Origin: JAIBJP01 sp036506175
GTDB lineage: Bacteria; Actinomycetota; Thermoleophilia; Gaiellales; Gaiellaceae
Direction of reading: 5' to 3'
DNA: 32,815 bases
Assembly: GCA_036506175.1 (NCBI GenBank)
Contig: DASXSE010000043.1
Span: 1 to 32,815 of the forward strand
In this document: positions 13,996 through 23,551 of the stretch, piece by piece
How positions within the stretch are numbered: position 1 is the stretch's first letter
Layout of the letters: the number at the start of each line of letters is the position of its first letter
Notes under the pieces: generated by a model
Seen by the model: only the letters and a program-made list of their open reading frames with translations
Told to the model about the DNA's origin: nothing
The model's database searches: none
Program-made: the position numbers and the translations under genes

Positions 13996-15848
13996 GACGG
14001 AACCTCGTCGAGGAGGGTTTCCCAGCGTTCGAGCAGCGTGTGAAGCTCGGCGCGGGCGCGCTTGTGGGCGGCAATGCGGTCGACGTCGCCCCAATCGTCC
14101 GCGAGCTCGCTCTCGAGCCGGGCGATGACCTGCTCTTGGGCTTCGATTTGCGCTTCGAGCTCCGCCAAGGGATCGGCTTTGACGTTTGGTGTCTTCGCAG
14201 GGGTCGTCTTCCGCTCTCTGCGTGGCGGCTCCTCTTCCTGGAACTGCGCTGTGCGCGCCTCCAGGAGCTCAGCCCAGCCGCCGTCGTAGACTCGGATCGT
14301 GCCGTCCTCGATTGCGGCGGTGCGCTCTGCGACTGCGTCGATCAGCGCGCGGTCGTGCGTGACGAGCAGTACCGATCCTGGAAAGGCTTCGAGGGCCGCT
14401 TCCAGAGCCTCACGGCTCGCGAGGTCCAGGTGATTCGTCGGCTCGTCCAGAACCAGGAAGTTGGCGCCGGAGGCGACCAGCACGGCCAGTCCCAGCCTGC
14501 GCCGCTCGCCCCCGGAAAGCGCTTTGACGGGCCTCTCGTGCGCGTCCCAGCCAGAGAAGAGGAAGCGCCCGAGGAGCGATTGAGCCTCAGGTCGGTTGAG
14601 CCTGGTCATCCGCATAGCGCAGTCGAGCGCGGAGCCGCGCTCGTCGAGCTCGGTCCCGTGCTGGCTGAAGTAGCCGATCTGGACTCCGTGACCCAGCTTG
14701 TAGTGACCCGCGACGATCGCTTCGAGCAGCGTTGTCTTCCCGCTGCCGTTCGGACCGACGAGCGCGACGTGCTCGCCTCGCTCCAGCGCGAGGGAGACGT
14801 CCTCCAGGAGCACGCGGCCGTTGACGCCGACCGTCTCTTCCGTGAGCTCCAACACGACGCGGCCGCTCCTCGCCGGCCTGATGAACTCGAAGCCGAGCGC
14901 ACGTGAGCGCCTCGTGAGCAGCTCGCGCTCTCGCATCGCGGCCGAGCGCTCCTTCTCGAGCCGCGAGATCTGGGTCAGCTTCGCCTGAGCCTGCTTCGCC
15001 TTCTCCTTCTTGTAACGGAACCGTGCGACGAAGCGCTCGAGCCGCTCGATGTCAACGGAGATGCGATCGGCGGTCTTCTGCGCGTGCGCGGCGCGTTGTG
15101 CCTTCTCTTGGCGCCAGGCGTGCCACGGGCCGGGAAAGTAGGTCGCGCGGCCCAGCTCGAGCTCGAGGGTCGCGTTCGTCACCGCTTCGAGAAACCAGCG
15201 GTCATGCGCAACCAGGACGACAGCCGCGCGCAGAGAGTTGAGCTCGCGCTCGAGCCATTCGATGCTCGAGACGTCGAGGTGGTTTGTGGGCTCGTCCAGA
15301 AGCAGAAGGTCGGGCTCACCCGCGAGCGCACGCGCAAGCGAGGCACGTGTGAGCTCCCCGCCGGAAAAGGTCGAGAGCGGACGACGGAGGTCGGCATCCG
15401 CGAACCCGAGCCCGCGGAGCACGGCCAGAGCGCGCTCGCGCCAGTCGTAGCCTCCCGCGTGTTCGAGCCGGGCCTGCGCGCGCGCGTACGAGTCGAGCGT
15501 GGCGGCGTCGTGGGCGCCTGAGGCCATCGCCTGCTCGAGGCGAGAGAGCTCTTCCTCGGCGGCGATGAGCTCGGTCGCGGCGGAGAAGACGTACGCGGAA
15601 AGCGTCAGGCCGCGATCGGTCGGGGGTCGCTGGTCGTGGAGAGCCACTCGCGTTCCCTTGCGGAACGCGAGCTCGCCCGCGTCGGGTGGAATCTCTCCGG
15701 TGAGCATGCGGAGCAGAGTGGTCTTGCCCGCCCCGTTCGGGCCGGCGAGAGCGACGCGATCGCCTGTCTCGACCTTGAATGACACGCGGTCGAAGAGCGG
15801 CTCGCCGCTGAACTCCTTGCGGAGCCCTGAGGCAACGAGGACAGCCAT
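13992..15848 (-). CDS. ABC-F family ATPase (translation or antibiotic-resistance type)
   Basis: The 618-residue protein has two ABC cassettes in one chain and no membrane segments. Cassette 1 shows Walker A GPNGAGKTT, signature FSGGELTRASLA and Walker B LLLLDEPTNHLD. Cassette 2 shows GPNGSGKTT, LSGGERRRLGLA and FLVLDEPTNHLD. Between them lies the charged helical P-site linker (RFRYKKEKAKQAQAKLTQ), and at the end a coiled coil (about 555-615). This is the ABC-F plan; such proteins act on the ribosomal E site, either in general translation or in drug protection, and the sequence does not say which. It starts six bases after the transketolase stop, so the two are probably co-transcribed. Confidence 0.93.
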   Translation of the reverse strand: MAVLVASGLRKEFSGEPLFDRVSFKVETGDRVALAGPNGAGKTTLLRMLTGEIPPDAGELAFRKGTRVALHDQRPPTDRGLTLSAYVFSAATELIAAEEELSRLEQAMASGAHDAATLDSYARAQARLEHAGGYDWRERALAVLRGLGFADADLRRPLSTFSGGELTRASLARALAGEPDLLLLDEPTNHLDVSSIEWLERELNSLRAAVVLVAHDRWFLEAVTNATLELELGRATYFPGPWHAWRQEKAQRAAHAQKTADRISVDIERLERFVARFRYKKEKAKQAQAKLTQISRLEKERSAAMRERELLTRRSRALGFEFIRPARSGRVVLELTEETVGVNGRVLLEDVSLALERGEHVALVGPNGSGKTTLLEAIVAGHYKLGHGVQIGYFSQHGTELDERGSALDCAMRMTRLNRPEAQSLLGRFLFSGWDAHERPVKALSGGERRRLGLAVLVASGANFLVLDEPTNHLDLASREALEAALEAFPGSVLLVTHDRALIDAVAERTAAIEDGTIRVYDGGWAELLEARTAQFQEEEPPRRERKTTPAKTPNVKADPLAELEAQIEAQEQVIARLESELADDWGDVDRIAAHKRARAELHTLLERWETLLDEVPS

Positions 15849-15854
15849 GGGCTC

Positions 15855-17702
15855 CTAGTGCCGCGCGGCGCCGGCGGTTGCCGAAACGAGCTTTCGCGCC
15901 GCGTCGGCGATGTGCTCGGTGTCGATTCCGGCTGCGGCGAGCAGCTCGGCCGGCTTTCCCGACCCGGGCATGCCCTGGACGCCCAGGCAGACGATGGGAG
16001 GCCGCTCCTCGTCCTCCGCGAATACGGCGAGCACCGCCTCGCCGAGCCCGCCTTCCGGCCAATGATCCTCGACCGTCACGATCGCGCCTGTCGCTTCGGC
16101 GGCCGACCGGAGCGTGTCCTCGTCGATCGGCTTGACGGAGTAGAGGTCGATCACGCGCGCGGAGATGTCCTCCTCTGCGAGCGTGTCGGCAGCCTTGAGC
16201 GCCTCGTGCAGCGTGATGCCCGCGCCGACGAGAGTGACATCGTCGCCGTCGCGCACGACCTTGCTCCCGCCGATCGGGAATACGTCGCCAGCTTCGTAGA
16301 GCACCGGCGTGTTCGCGCGCGTCGTGCGCAGGAAGACGATCCCCTCACGGTCAGTCATCTCGGCCACGAGCTTCGCGGTGGAATTGCCGTCGCTCGGATA
16401 GAGCACGGTGCTCCCGTGCACGGCGCGGAAGGCCGCCAGGTCCTCGAGCGCCATTTGAGAGGGGCCGTCCTCGCCGATCGAGACACCGGCATGCGAGCCG
16501 CACAGGCGGATGTTCGCCCGCGAAATGGCGGCCATGCGGATGAAGTCGTACGCCCGCGTCCAGAACGCCGCGAAGGTGGAGGCGAAGGGCTTCCAGCCGC
16601 GCACCTGGATTCCGACGGCTGCTGCAGCCATCTGCTGCTCCGCGATGTACATCTCGAAATACCGCTCCGGCTCGGCCTCGGCGAAGATCTCGGCGAACGT
16701 CGAGTTCGAGACCTCTCCGTCGAGACCGACGACCAGCCCGTCCGCCTTGCCGATGGCCGCAAGCGCCTCGCCGTAGGCCTTCCGGGTCGCCACTTCGTCT
16801 CCGACCTCGTATCGCGGGAGTGAGAGCGGGCCGGTCTCGAAGGAATGCGGCTGTGCGGGCTCGGGCTTGGCCACGTCCACGGTGATGTTGCGGATTCCGC
16901 CCAGCTCCTCGATGGCGTGCTCCGGGTCGTCGAGCGCCTTCCCGTGCCAGCCGGGCTTGTCCTCGACTTCCTTCACGCCTTTGCCCTTGATCGTCCGAGC
17001 CACGATGGCCGTCGGGCGACCGGTCGTCCCGGCGGCCTCCTCGTAAGCGGAGTCAATGGCTGCCAGGTCGTGGCCGTCGATCTCGAGCGCATGCCAGCCG
17101 AACGCCTTCGCGCGGTCGGCATAGGAATCCAAGTCCCAGCCGTGCATCGTCTCGCCGCGCTGGCCGAGTCGGTTGACGTCGATAATCGCCGTCAGGTTGT
17201 CGAGCCCGATGAACGCCGCGTGCTCGAATGCCTCCCACATCGATCCTTCGGCCACCTCGCTGTCCCCACAGAGGCACCAGACCCGGTACGGGATGCGATC
17301 GAGCTTCTTTCCTGCGATCGCCACGCCGACCGAGATCGGCAGCCCCTGGCCGAGTGAGCCGGTGGCGACGTCCACCCACGGCAGAACGGGCGTCGGATGC
17401 CCCTCGAGACGGCTGCCGAAGGTGCGGAAGGTGAGGAGCTCCTCCTCCGTGATCGCCCCCGCCGCCTTGTAGATGGAGTAGAGGAGCGGGGAAGCGTGGC
17501 CTTTCGAGAAGATCAGGTGGTCGTTGGCCGGATTCTTCGGGTCGTCGAAGTCGTAGCGGAGGTGCTTGGCGAGCAGGACCGCCATCAGGTCGGCCGCCGA
17601 CATCGAAGAGGTCGGGTGGCCGGACTTCGTCACCGCGGCCGCGCGCACCGAATCGACGCGAAGCTGCTGCGCGAGCTCGTGCCAGCGCTCGTGCTCGGTC
17701 AT
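15855..17702 (-). CDS. tkt: Transketolase
   Basis: The 615-residue enzyme moves two-carbon units between sugar phosphates in the pentose phosphate pathway using thiamine diphosphate. It has the N-terminal SGHPTSSMSAADLMAVL block, the FSKGHASPLLY motif, the cofactor/metal motif starting GDSEVAEGSMWEA and ending with IIDVN, and the central-domain Glu region MYIAEQQMAAAAVG. At about 615 residues, with this motif set, it resembles the shorter animal-like transketolases more than the 660-700-residue form of E. coli. It is divergent from transaldolase with an 86-base gap, so the non-oxidative branch flanks a shared control region. Confidence 0.95.
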   Translation of the reverse strand: MTEHERWHELAQQLRVDSVRAAAVTKSGHPTSSMSAADLMAVLLAKHLRYDFDDPKNPANDHLIFSKGHASPLLYSIYKAAGAITEEELLTFRTFGSRLEGHPTPVLPWVDVATGSLGQGLPISVGVAIAGKKLDRIPYRVWCLCGDSEVAEGSMWEAFEHAAFIGLDNLTAIIDVNRLGQRGETMHGWDLDSYADRAKAFGWHALEIDGHDLAAIDSAYEEAAGTTGRPTAIVARTIKGKGVKEVEDKPGWHGKALDDPEHAIEELGGIRNITVDVAKPEPAQPHSFETGPLSLPRYEVGDEVATRKAYGEALAAIGKADGLVVGLDGEVSNSTFAEIFAEAEPERYFEMYIAEQQMAAAAVGIQVRGWKPFASTFAAFWTRAYDFIRMAAISRANIRLCGSHAGVSIGEDGPSQMALEDLAAFRAVHGSTVLYPSDGNSTAKLVAEMTDREGIVFLRTTRANTPVLYEAGDVFPIGGSKVVRDGDDVTLVGAGITLHEALKAADTLAEEDISARVIDLYSVKPIDEDTLRSAAEATGAIVTVEDHWPEGGLGEAVLAVFAEDEERPPIVCLGVQGMPGSGKPAELLAAAGIDTEHIADAARKLVSATAGAARH

Positions 17703-17710
17703 GGGGGCAT

Positions 17711-17758
17711 CCTACCCAGGCGTCAGAGGTTGATAGCTAGGCTAAATCCGGGTAGGAC
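17711..17758. promoter_or_regulatory. Inverted repeat and possible promoter between transketolase and transaldolase
   Basis: CCTACCC (17711-17717) and GGGTAGG (17750-17756) form an inverted repeat with a 32-base spacer. Inside it lies TTGATA (17730-17735), followed after 17 bases by TAGGAC (17753-17758), a plausible promoter for the tal operon with a start near 17765. One repeat arm would overlap the -10, as expected of an operator. The repeat could also act on the minus-strand tkt promoter. Confidence 0.4.
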
Positions 17759-17788
17759 AACGCAACGAAAGCAACGGAAGGACGCGAC

Positions 17789-18895
17789 ATGGCTCAATCG
17801 CGACTGCATCAGCTGGCCGACTACGGCCAGAGCGTCTGGATCGACTTTCTTTCACGCGACCTGCTTCGGAGTGGCGAGTTGGCTCGGCGAATGCGCGAGG
17901 ACGCAGTGGTCGGCGTGACCTCCAATCCGACGATCTTTCAGAAGGCCCTGTCGAGCGGCAGCGCCTATGACGAGCAGCTGCGCGAAGTCCTCGAAGAAGA
18001 GCGCGACCCGAAAGAGGTCTTCCTCCGGCTTGCGGTCAAGGACGTAAGCGACGCGCTCGACCTGCTTCGCCCCGTGTGGGACGGGGGCGGCGGTCGCGAC
18101 GGGTACGTCTCGATCGAGGTCGATCCGACCCTTGCATACGAGACGAAGGCGACGATTGAGGAAGCGCAGCGGCTGCACGACTGGATCGACAGGCCGAATC
18201 TCTTCGTCAAAATCCCGGCGACCGAGCCCGGCCTGCCTGCGATCGAAGAGATGATCTCGCGCGGGCGCTCGATCAACGTCACCCTGATCTTTTCGCTGGA
18301 TCGGTACGCAGAGGTGGCCGATTCGTACATTCGCGGGCTCGAGCGGCTGGTGGAAAGCGGCGGCGATCCGACGAAGGTTGCTTCCGTGGCCAGCTTCTTC
18401 GTCTCCAGAGTCGACACCGAGGCCGACCGTCGGCTAGACGAGGTTGGCGGCCACGAGGAGCTCAACGGCAAGCTCGCGGTGGCGAACGCGAAGCTGGCGT
18501 ACCAGCGCTACAAGGAGATCTTCGCCGGCGAGCGTTGGGATGCTCTTGCGGCCAAGGGAGCGACTCCGCAGCGCTGTCTCTGGGCATCCACTTCGACGAA
18601 GAACCCCGCATACCGCGACGTCCTCTATGTCGAGGAGCTGATCGGCCCGATGACGGTGAACACGATGCCCGAGGAGACGATCGAAGCCTTCCAGGATCAC
18701 GGGAAGGTGGGGCCGACGCTCGAGGAAGCGATTGCCGAGGCCGAGCGTGTGTTCGACGAGATCCGAAAGGCCGGCATCGACTACGCCGACGTGACCGACA
18801 CGCTGGAGCGGGAAGGCGTGCAGAAGTTCTCCGATTCCTTCGCCGAGCTCCTCGAGGGCATCCGCGCGAAGTCCGGCGAGCTCGCGGCGGCGTAG
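17789..18895 (+). CDS. tal: Transaldolase
   Basis: The 368-residue enzyme transfers a dihydroxyacetone unit between sugar phosphates. The long-form (TalAB type 2) motifs are present: GVTSNPTIFQKAL near residues 42-54, the catalytic Schiff-base Lys141 in NLFVKIPATEPG, INVTLIFSLDRY, and SFFVSRVDTEAD. The C-terminal part with WASTSTKNP and DTMP-like NTMPEETIEAF fits the family. GGAAGGA upstream of the ATG is a good ribosome site. It heads the operon tal-pgi-gnd-zwf-opcA-pgl and is divergent from transketolase. In many bacteria this type of transaldolase is fused to or adjacent to glucose-6-phosphate isomerase, as here (22-base gap). Confidence 0.95.
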   Translation: MAQSRLHQLADYGQSVWIDFLSRDLLRSGELARRMREDAVVGVTSNPTIFQKALSSGSAYDEQLREVLEEERDPKEVFLRLAVKDVSDALDLLRPVWDGGGGRDGYVSIEVDPTLAYETKATIEEAQRLHDWIDRPNLFVKIPATEPGLPAIEEMISRGRSINVTLIFSLDRYAEVADSYIRGLERLVESGGDPTKVASVASFFVSRVDTEADRRLDEVGGHEELNGKLAVANAKLAYQRYKEIFAGERWDALAAKGATPQRCLWASTSTKNPAYRDVLYVEELIGPMTVNTMPEETIEAFQDHGKVGPTLEEAIAEAERVFDEIRKAGIDYADVTDTLEREGVQKFSDSFAELLEGIRAKSGELAAA

Positions 18896-18917
18896 GCTCC
18901 GCGCGGTCGAGCCACCA

Positions 18918-20297
18918 ATGGCCACCGTCGATACCGCCGAGCTGGTCGAGCGCATCTGGTCGCGCGACGCGACCGTCTGGACCGGAGGCGACGAAAGCAA
19001 GTGGCTCGGCTGGCTCGACGAGCCGAGACGGATGCGGGAGCGGATCGGCGAGTTGGAGGAGTTTGCCGCAGGGGCGCACGAGTTCGGCACCTTCGTTCTC
19101 CTCGGCATGGGCGGATCGAGTCTTGCGCCCGAGGTGTTGCGGCGGACGTTCGCTGGCGAGGCGCTGCACGTTCTCGACACGACGCACCCCGCTGCCATTC
19201 GACGGCTCGCCGACGAGCTCGACCTCGACCGAACCCTCTTCGTCGTCTCCTCCAAGTCGGGCACGACGCTCGAGACGCGCTCACACCTCGAGTTCTTCTG
19301 GAAGAAGACGCGCGGGCGAGGGGACGCCTTCGTGGCGGTGACCGATCCCGGGTCGGAGCTCGAGGCGGTCGCCCGGGACCGCGGGTTTCGCGCGATCTTC
19401 CCGGGCGAGCCGACGATCGGAGGCCGCTACTCCGCGTTGTCCGTGTTCGGATTGGTGCCAGCCGCCCTCTTGGGAGTGGATCTCGATCGCTTTTTGACGC
19501 GGGTGGACGAGATGGTGGAGGCGTGTCGCTTCGACGAGGGCAATCCCGGCCTCGATCTCGGTGAGCGGCTCGGCGCGGGCTGGCAGGAGGGCCGCGACAA
19601 GATCGTCGTCAGCCCGAATCCGGGCGGATTTGGACTGTGGGTGGAGCAGCTGCTGGCGGAGTCGACGGGCAAGCAGGGCAAGGGGCTCGTTCCGGCCCCC
19701 GAAGAGCGTCCGCTGGGGCCGGATCGCCAGAGCGAGGAGGTGCGCGTCTCGGATCCCTATGAGCTGGGGCAGGAGTTCTACCGCTGGGAGTTCGCCACCG
19801 CCGTCGCCGGCTCGATCCTCGGGATCAACCCCTTCGACCAGCCAAACGTGCAGGAGGCCAAGGACCGCACCAACGAGGTCCTTTCCCGCCGCGACGAGGG
19901 CTCGCCCCCCGGGACCGGGTCCCGAGCCATGGCCGATTTGGTCGAGGAGTTGCTGGCGGAGGCGGCGCCGCCGGAGTACGTCTGTATCCAGGCCTTCATC
20001 GATCCCGCGCGCGAAGGCGAGCTCAAGACCCTGATCACGCGCGCTCGTGAGACCGGCTGCGTCGTCACCCACGGGCTCGGGCCGCGTTACCTGCACTCGA
20101 CGGGCCAGCTGCACAAGGGCGGCCCCCCGACAGGCCGCTTCATCCAAGTCTTCGACGATCCCGGCGAGGAGCTCGAGATTCCAGGGCGGGATTTCGGCTT
20201 CGCCCGCCTCATCCGCGCCCAAGCGGCCGGCGACTACGCGGCTCTCGAGCAGCGCGGCCGACCTATCGTTCGCATCAGACTGGAGGAACTCGCATGA
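18918..20297 (+). CDS. pgi: Glucose-6-phosphate isomerase
   Basis: The 459-residue enzyme interconverts glucose 6-phosphate and fructose 6-phosphate, linking glycolysis to the pentose phosphate pathway. It has the sugar isomerase fold: FVLLGMGGSSLAPEVL, the phosphate-binding SSKSGTTLET, PTIGGRYSALSVFGLVP, GSILGINPFDQPNVQEAK, and the late THGLGPRYLHSTGQLHKGG with the catalytic His/Lys region. Its length and motif set match the isomerase half of Tal-Pgi fusion proteins rather than the 550-residue E. coli enzyme. Its stop overlaps the gnd start by four bases (ATGA). Confidence 0.94.
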   Translation: MATVDTAELVERIWSRDATVWTGGDESKWLGWLDEPRRMRERIGELEEFAAGAHEFGTFVLLGMGGSSLAPEVLRRTFAGEALHVLDTTHPAAIRRLADELDLDRTLFVVSSKSGTTLETRSHLEFFWKKTRGRGDAFVAVTDPGSELEAVARDRGFRAIFPGEPTIGGRYSALSVFGLVPAALLGVDLDRFLTRVDEMVEACRFDEGNPGLDLGERLGAGWQEGRDKIVVSPNPGGFGLWVEQLLAESTGKQGKGLVPAPEERPLGPDRQSEEVRVSDPYELGQEFYRWEFATAVAGSILGINPFDQPNVQEAKDRTNEVLSRRDEGSPPGTGSRAMADLVEELLAEAAPPEYVCIQAFIDPAREGELKTLITRARETGCVVTHGLGPRYLHSTGQLHKGGPPTGRFIQVFDDPGEELEIPGRDFGFARLIRAQAAGDYAALEQRGRPIVRIRLEELA

Positions 20298-21166
20298 AGC
20301 TCGGCATGGTTGGCCTGGGCCGTATGGGCGGAAACATGACGGAGCGCCTCCGCCGCGACGGACACGAAGTGGAGACGTATGCGCGCAGCGCACCCGAGCG
20401 AACTGCGGATTCCCTCGTCGAGCTCGCCGGGATGCTGGAGCAGCCGCGCGTCGTCTGGCTGATGATCCCCGCCGGCGACCCGACCGAGCACGCCTTCCAG
20501 ACGCTCCTGCCACTGCTCGAGGACGGAGACACGATCGTCGACGGCGGTAACTCCAACTTCCGCGACTCCCAGCGCCGCGCCGCCCAGGCCAAGGAGAAGG
20601 GCGTGTGCTTCCTCGACGCCGGCGTCTCGGGCGGAGTCTGGGGGCTCGCGAACGGCTACTGCATCATGGTCGGCGGCGACGACGAGGGCTTCCAGCAGGT
20701 CGAGCCGGCCATCAAGACACTTGCTCCCGACGACGGTTACGCGCACGTCGGCCCCTCGGGGGCCGGCCACTTCGTGAAGATGGTCCACAACGGGATCGAG
20801 TACGGCCTGATGCAGGCCTACGCGGAGGGCTTCGAGATCATGAACGCCTCCGAGTTCGAGCTCGACCTCCACGAGATCGCCGGCATCTGGCGCTACGGCT
20901 CGGTCGTCCGCAGCTGGCTGCTCGAGCTCCTTTACGACGCGTTCGAGCAGGAGGGCAGCGATCTCGAGAACATCGCCGGTTACGTCGAGGACTCCGGGGA
21001 GGGGCGCTGGACAGTCTTCGAGGCGATCAACGAAAGCGTGCCTGCGCCGGTCATCGCCTCCTCGCTGTTTGCTCGCTTTGCTTCCCGCCAGGACGAGTCC
21101 TTCGGCGCGAAGATCAACGCGGCGCTCCGCAAGCAATTCGGCGGCCACGCGGTGAAGACAGAGTGA
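20294..21166 (+). CDS. gnd: 6-phosphogluconate dehydrogenase (decarboxylating), short form
   Basis: The enzyme oxidises 6-phosphogluconate to ribulose 5-phosphate and CO2. At 290 residues it is the short, GntZ/YqeC-like form rather than the 470-residue E. coli type. Visible motifs are the Rossmann loop MVGLGRMGGNM, DGGNSNFRDSQRRA, FLDAGVSGGVWGL, and the substrate motif GHFVKMVHNGIEYGLMQ with the catalytic Lys. After the second strand the sequence reads YARSAPER, without the Asp that usually marks NAD preference, so NADP use is possible (inference). The ATG overlaps the pgi stop, and zwf begins seven bases after its stop. Confidence 0.94.
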   Translation: MKLGMVGLGRMGGNMTERLRRDGHEVETYARSAPERTADSLVELAGMLEQPRVVWLMIPAGDPTEHAFQTLLPLLEDGDTIVDGGNSNFRDSQRRAAQAKEKGVCFLDAGVSGGVWGLANGYCIMVGGDDEGFQQVEPAIKTLAPDDGYAHVGPSGAGHFVKMVHNGIEYGLMQAYAEGFEIMNASEFELDLHEIAGIWRYGSVVRSWLLELLYDAFEQEGSDLENIAGYVEDSGEGRWTVFEAINESVPAPVIASSLFARFASRQDESFGAKINAALRKQFGGHAVKTE

Positions 21167-21173
21167 CCCGCCC

Positions 21174-22694
21174 ATGACGCAGGCGCCGGCGGCCACGCAG
21201 GAGAATCCGCTCCTCGAAGGGCTGCGCAAGCGCCGGCAGGCCGAGCCGTGCGCGATGACGATCTTCGGCGCGTCCGGAGATCTCACGCAACGGAAGCTGT
21301 TCCCGGCGCTCTACTCGCTTGCCTTCCGGAATCTCCTGCCGGCCAACTTCGGTGTCGTCGGTGTCGCCCGCACGCCGATGTCCGACGACGATTTTCGCGA
21401 GAAGATGCGCCAGGCCGTTGTCGAGCACGGCCGCGACGAGTTCCGCCAGGACGTCTGGGACGAGCTCGCCGAGGGGATCCGCTACGTCGCGACCGACTTC
21501 GCAGACGACGGCGGGGAGGAGCATGTCGTCCAGTGTCTGAACTCACTGGACAAAGATCGGGGCACCGCCGGCAATCGCGTCTATTACCTCGCCGTCCCGC
21601 CTTCCGCGATCGAGACGATCGTCGTCGCGATGGGGAAGCGGCGTTCGACGGAGGGGTGGACTCGGCTCATCGTGGAGAAGCCGTTCGGCCACGATCTCGA
21701 GAGCGCGCGCCACCTCAACGAGGTGATCCGCGAGTACTTCGCGGAGTCCGAGATCTTCCGCATCGACCATTACCTCGGCAAGGAAACCGTCCAGAACATG
21801 TTGGTGCTGCGGTTCGCCAACGGCATCTTCGAGCCGATCTGGAACCGCCAGTTCGTCGACCACGTGCAGATCACGGTGGGAGAGTCGCTGGGGATCGAAG
21901 GAAGGGCCGGGTTCTACGAGCAGGCAGGCGCGATCCGCGACATCGTCCAAAACCACTTGCTCCAGCTCGTCGCGCTGACGGCGATGGAGCCGCCGATCGA
22001 TTTTTCCGCCGACTCGGTGCGGAACGAGAAGGTGAAGGTGCTGAAAGCCATGCACACGCCCGGGCCGAAGCACGTGATCCGCGGACAGTACGGGCCCGGC
22101 TACATCGAAGGGCAGGAAGTGCCTGCCTATCGCGAGGAGGAAGGTGTCGCGCCGGATTCGATGACGGAGACCTACGTTGCGGCCAAGCTCTACGTCGACA
22201 ACTGGCGCTGGGCGGACACGCCCTTCTACATTCGCACGGGGAAGCGCTTGCCGCGGCGAGAGACCACGATCGCAATCGAGTTCAAGCGCGCGCCACATCC
22301 GCCCTTCGAGCTCGATTCCGAGGACGGGTTGCGGCCCAACCTCCTCCTCGTTCACATTCAGCCCGACGAAGGCGTCTCGCTGGCCGTCGGCGCGAAGGTG
22401 CCGGGCCAGGGCATGTCGATTCGCACCGTGCACATGGACTTCCTCTACGGCGGCACCTTCCGGACGGGCCTGCCCGAGGCCTACGAACGCCTCATCCTCG
22501 ACTGTCTGCTCGGCGACGCCACCCTCTTCACGCGCGCGGATGAGGTGGAGGAGCAGTGGGCGATCGTGGACGCGATGGTCGCGCCGTGGAAGCGCGACCG
22601 GCCCAGCTTCCCCAACTACGCCGCCGGGACCTGGGGCCCCGCGGCCGCGAACGAGCTGATGGCTCGGGACGGACGCGAGTGGCGGACCCACTGA
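21174..22694 (+). CDS. zwf: Glucose-6-phosphate 1-dehydrogenase
   Basis: The 506-residue enzyme makes 6-phosphogluconolactone and NADPH from glucose 6-phosphate. All family motifs are present: the coenzyme loop FGASGDLTQRKLFPAL, VEKPFGHD, the active-site RIDHYLGKETVQNM, and later YIRTGKRLPRR and LDCLLGDATLFTRADEVE. It is the first step of the oxidative branch and lies next to opcA, whose product helps assemble or activate this enzyme in Actinobacteria and cyanobacteria. Its 3' end overlaps the chosen opcA start by 16 bases. Confidence 0.97.
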   Translation: MTQAPAATQENPLLEGLRKRRQAEPCAMTIFGASGDLTQRKLFPALYSLAFRNLLPANFGVVGVARTPMSDDDFREKMRQAVVEHGRDEFRQDVWDELAEGIRYVATDFADDGGEEHVVQCLNSLDKDRGTAGNRVYYLAVPPSAIETIVVAMGKRRSTEGWTRLIVEKPFGHDLESARHLNEVIREYFAESEIFRIDHYLGKETVQNMLVLRFANGIFEPIWNRQFVDHVQITVGESLGIEGRAGFYEQAGAIRDIVQNHLLQLVALTAMEPPIDFSADSVRNEKVKVLKAMHTPGPKHVIRGQYGPGYIEGQEVPAYREEEGVAPDSMTETYVAAKLYVDNWRWADTPFYIRTGKRLPRRETTIAIEFKRAPHPPFELDSEDGLRPNLLLVHIQPDEGVSLAVGAKVPGQGMSIRTVHMDFLYGGTFRTGLPEAYERLILDCLLGDATLFTRADEVEEQWAIVDAMVAPWKRDRPSFPNYAAGTWGPAAANELMARDGREWRTH

Positions 22695-23551
22695 CGAGCA
22701 TCCAGGAGATCGAGCACGAGCTCGCGCGGTTGCGTGATGTCTCCGAGGAGCCGGGTGCGCATCCAAAGCTCCGAACGAGTGTCCTGACCCACATGGCCTG
22801 GGTGCCTGAGCGCTGGGCCGACGCTGCCCGCGAGACGCTCGCCGGCCTTGCGGAACGTCATCCGTCGCGGACGATCCTCATCTTCCCGCAGCCCAGCGAC
22901 GCGGAGGACGCTCTCGAGGCGGAGGTCGACCTGCGCTGCTTCCTGCGCGGAGGGATCGAGCAGGAAGTCTGTTCCGAGGTGATCTCCATCCGGTTGCGCG
23001 GCCGTCGCGCCGCGGCCCCGGCGAGCGTCGTCGAGCCGCTCCTCGTTCCGGATCTGCCGGTCTTCCTCCGCTGGCGCGGTGAATGTCCGTGGGGCGCGCA
23101 CGAGCTCGAGGAGCTCGTGGATGTCACAGACCGCCTAATCGTCGACTCCTCCGAGTGGCCAAACCCCGAATACGGATACGACCGTCTTGCTGAGCTCTTC
23201 GACCGGACGGTCGTCTCGGACATCGCCTGGGCGCGGACGGAGCCCTGGCGGCGGGCAGTCGCAGCGCTTTGGCCCAACGTCTCGGAAGCCTCGAACATCC
23301 GTGTCGCGGGCCCGCGCGCGGAGACGATGCTGCTCTCGCGCTGGCTCGCGGTACGGCTCGACCGCGATGTCGAGCTCGAGCATCAGCCCGCCGGCGAGAT
23401 CGAGCTGGTCGAGGTGGATGGGCGCGAGGCCGCGCTTGGCCGGTTCGAACGTCCGACTGCGAGCGACCTCCTTTCCGAGCAGCTGGAGATCTTCGGCCGT
23501 GACCGCGTGTACGAGGAGGCGGTACGGAGCTTCTCGTCAGTAGCGATCTAG
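22679..23551 (+). CDS. opcA: OpcA, glucose-6-phosphate dehydrogenase assembly protein
   Basis: The 290-residue protein starts at GTG 22679, inside the end of zwf; the frame is open further upstream but only as an overlap with zwf. Family features are the N-terminal LARLRDVSEE, NPSRTI-like HPSRTILIFPQ, the central Cys-containing EVCSEVISIRLRG, VEPLLVPDLPVFLRWRG and DRLIVDSSEW. OpcA is required for full activity of Zwf in cyanobacteria and is kept next to zwf in Actinobacteria. The end of this gene overlaps the reading frame of pgl, whose own start is unclear. Confidence 0.93.
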   Translation: MADPLTSIQEIEHELARLRDVSEEPGAHPKLRTSVLTHMAWVPERWADAARETLAGLAERHPSRTILIFPQPSDAEDALEAEVDLRCFLRGGIEQEVCSEVISIRLRGRRAAAPASVVEPLLVPDLPVFLRWRGECPWGAHELEELVDVTDRLIVDSSEWPNPEYGYDRLAELFDRTVVSDIAWARTEPWRRAVAALWPNVSEASNIRVAGPRAETMLLSRWLAVRLDRDVELEHQPAGEIELVEVDGREAALGRFERPTASDLLSEQLEIFGRDRVYEEAVRSFSSVAI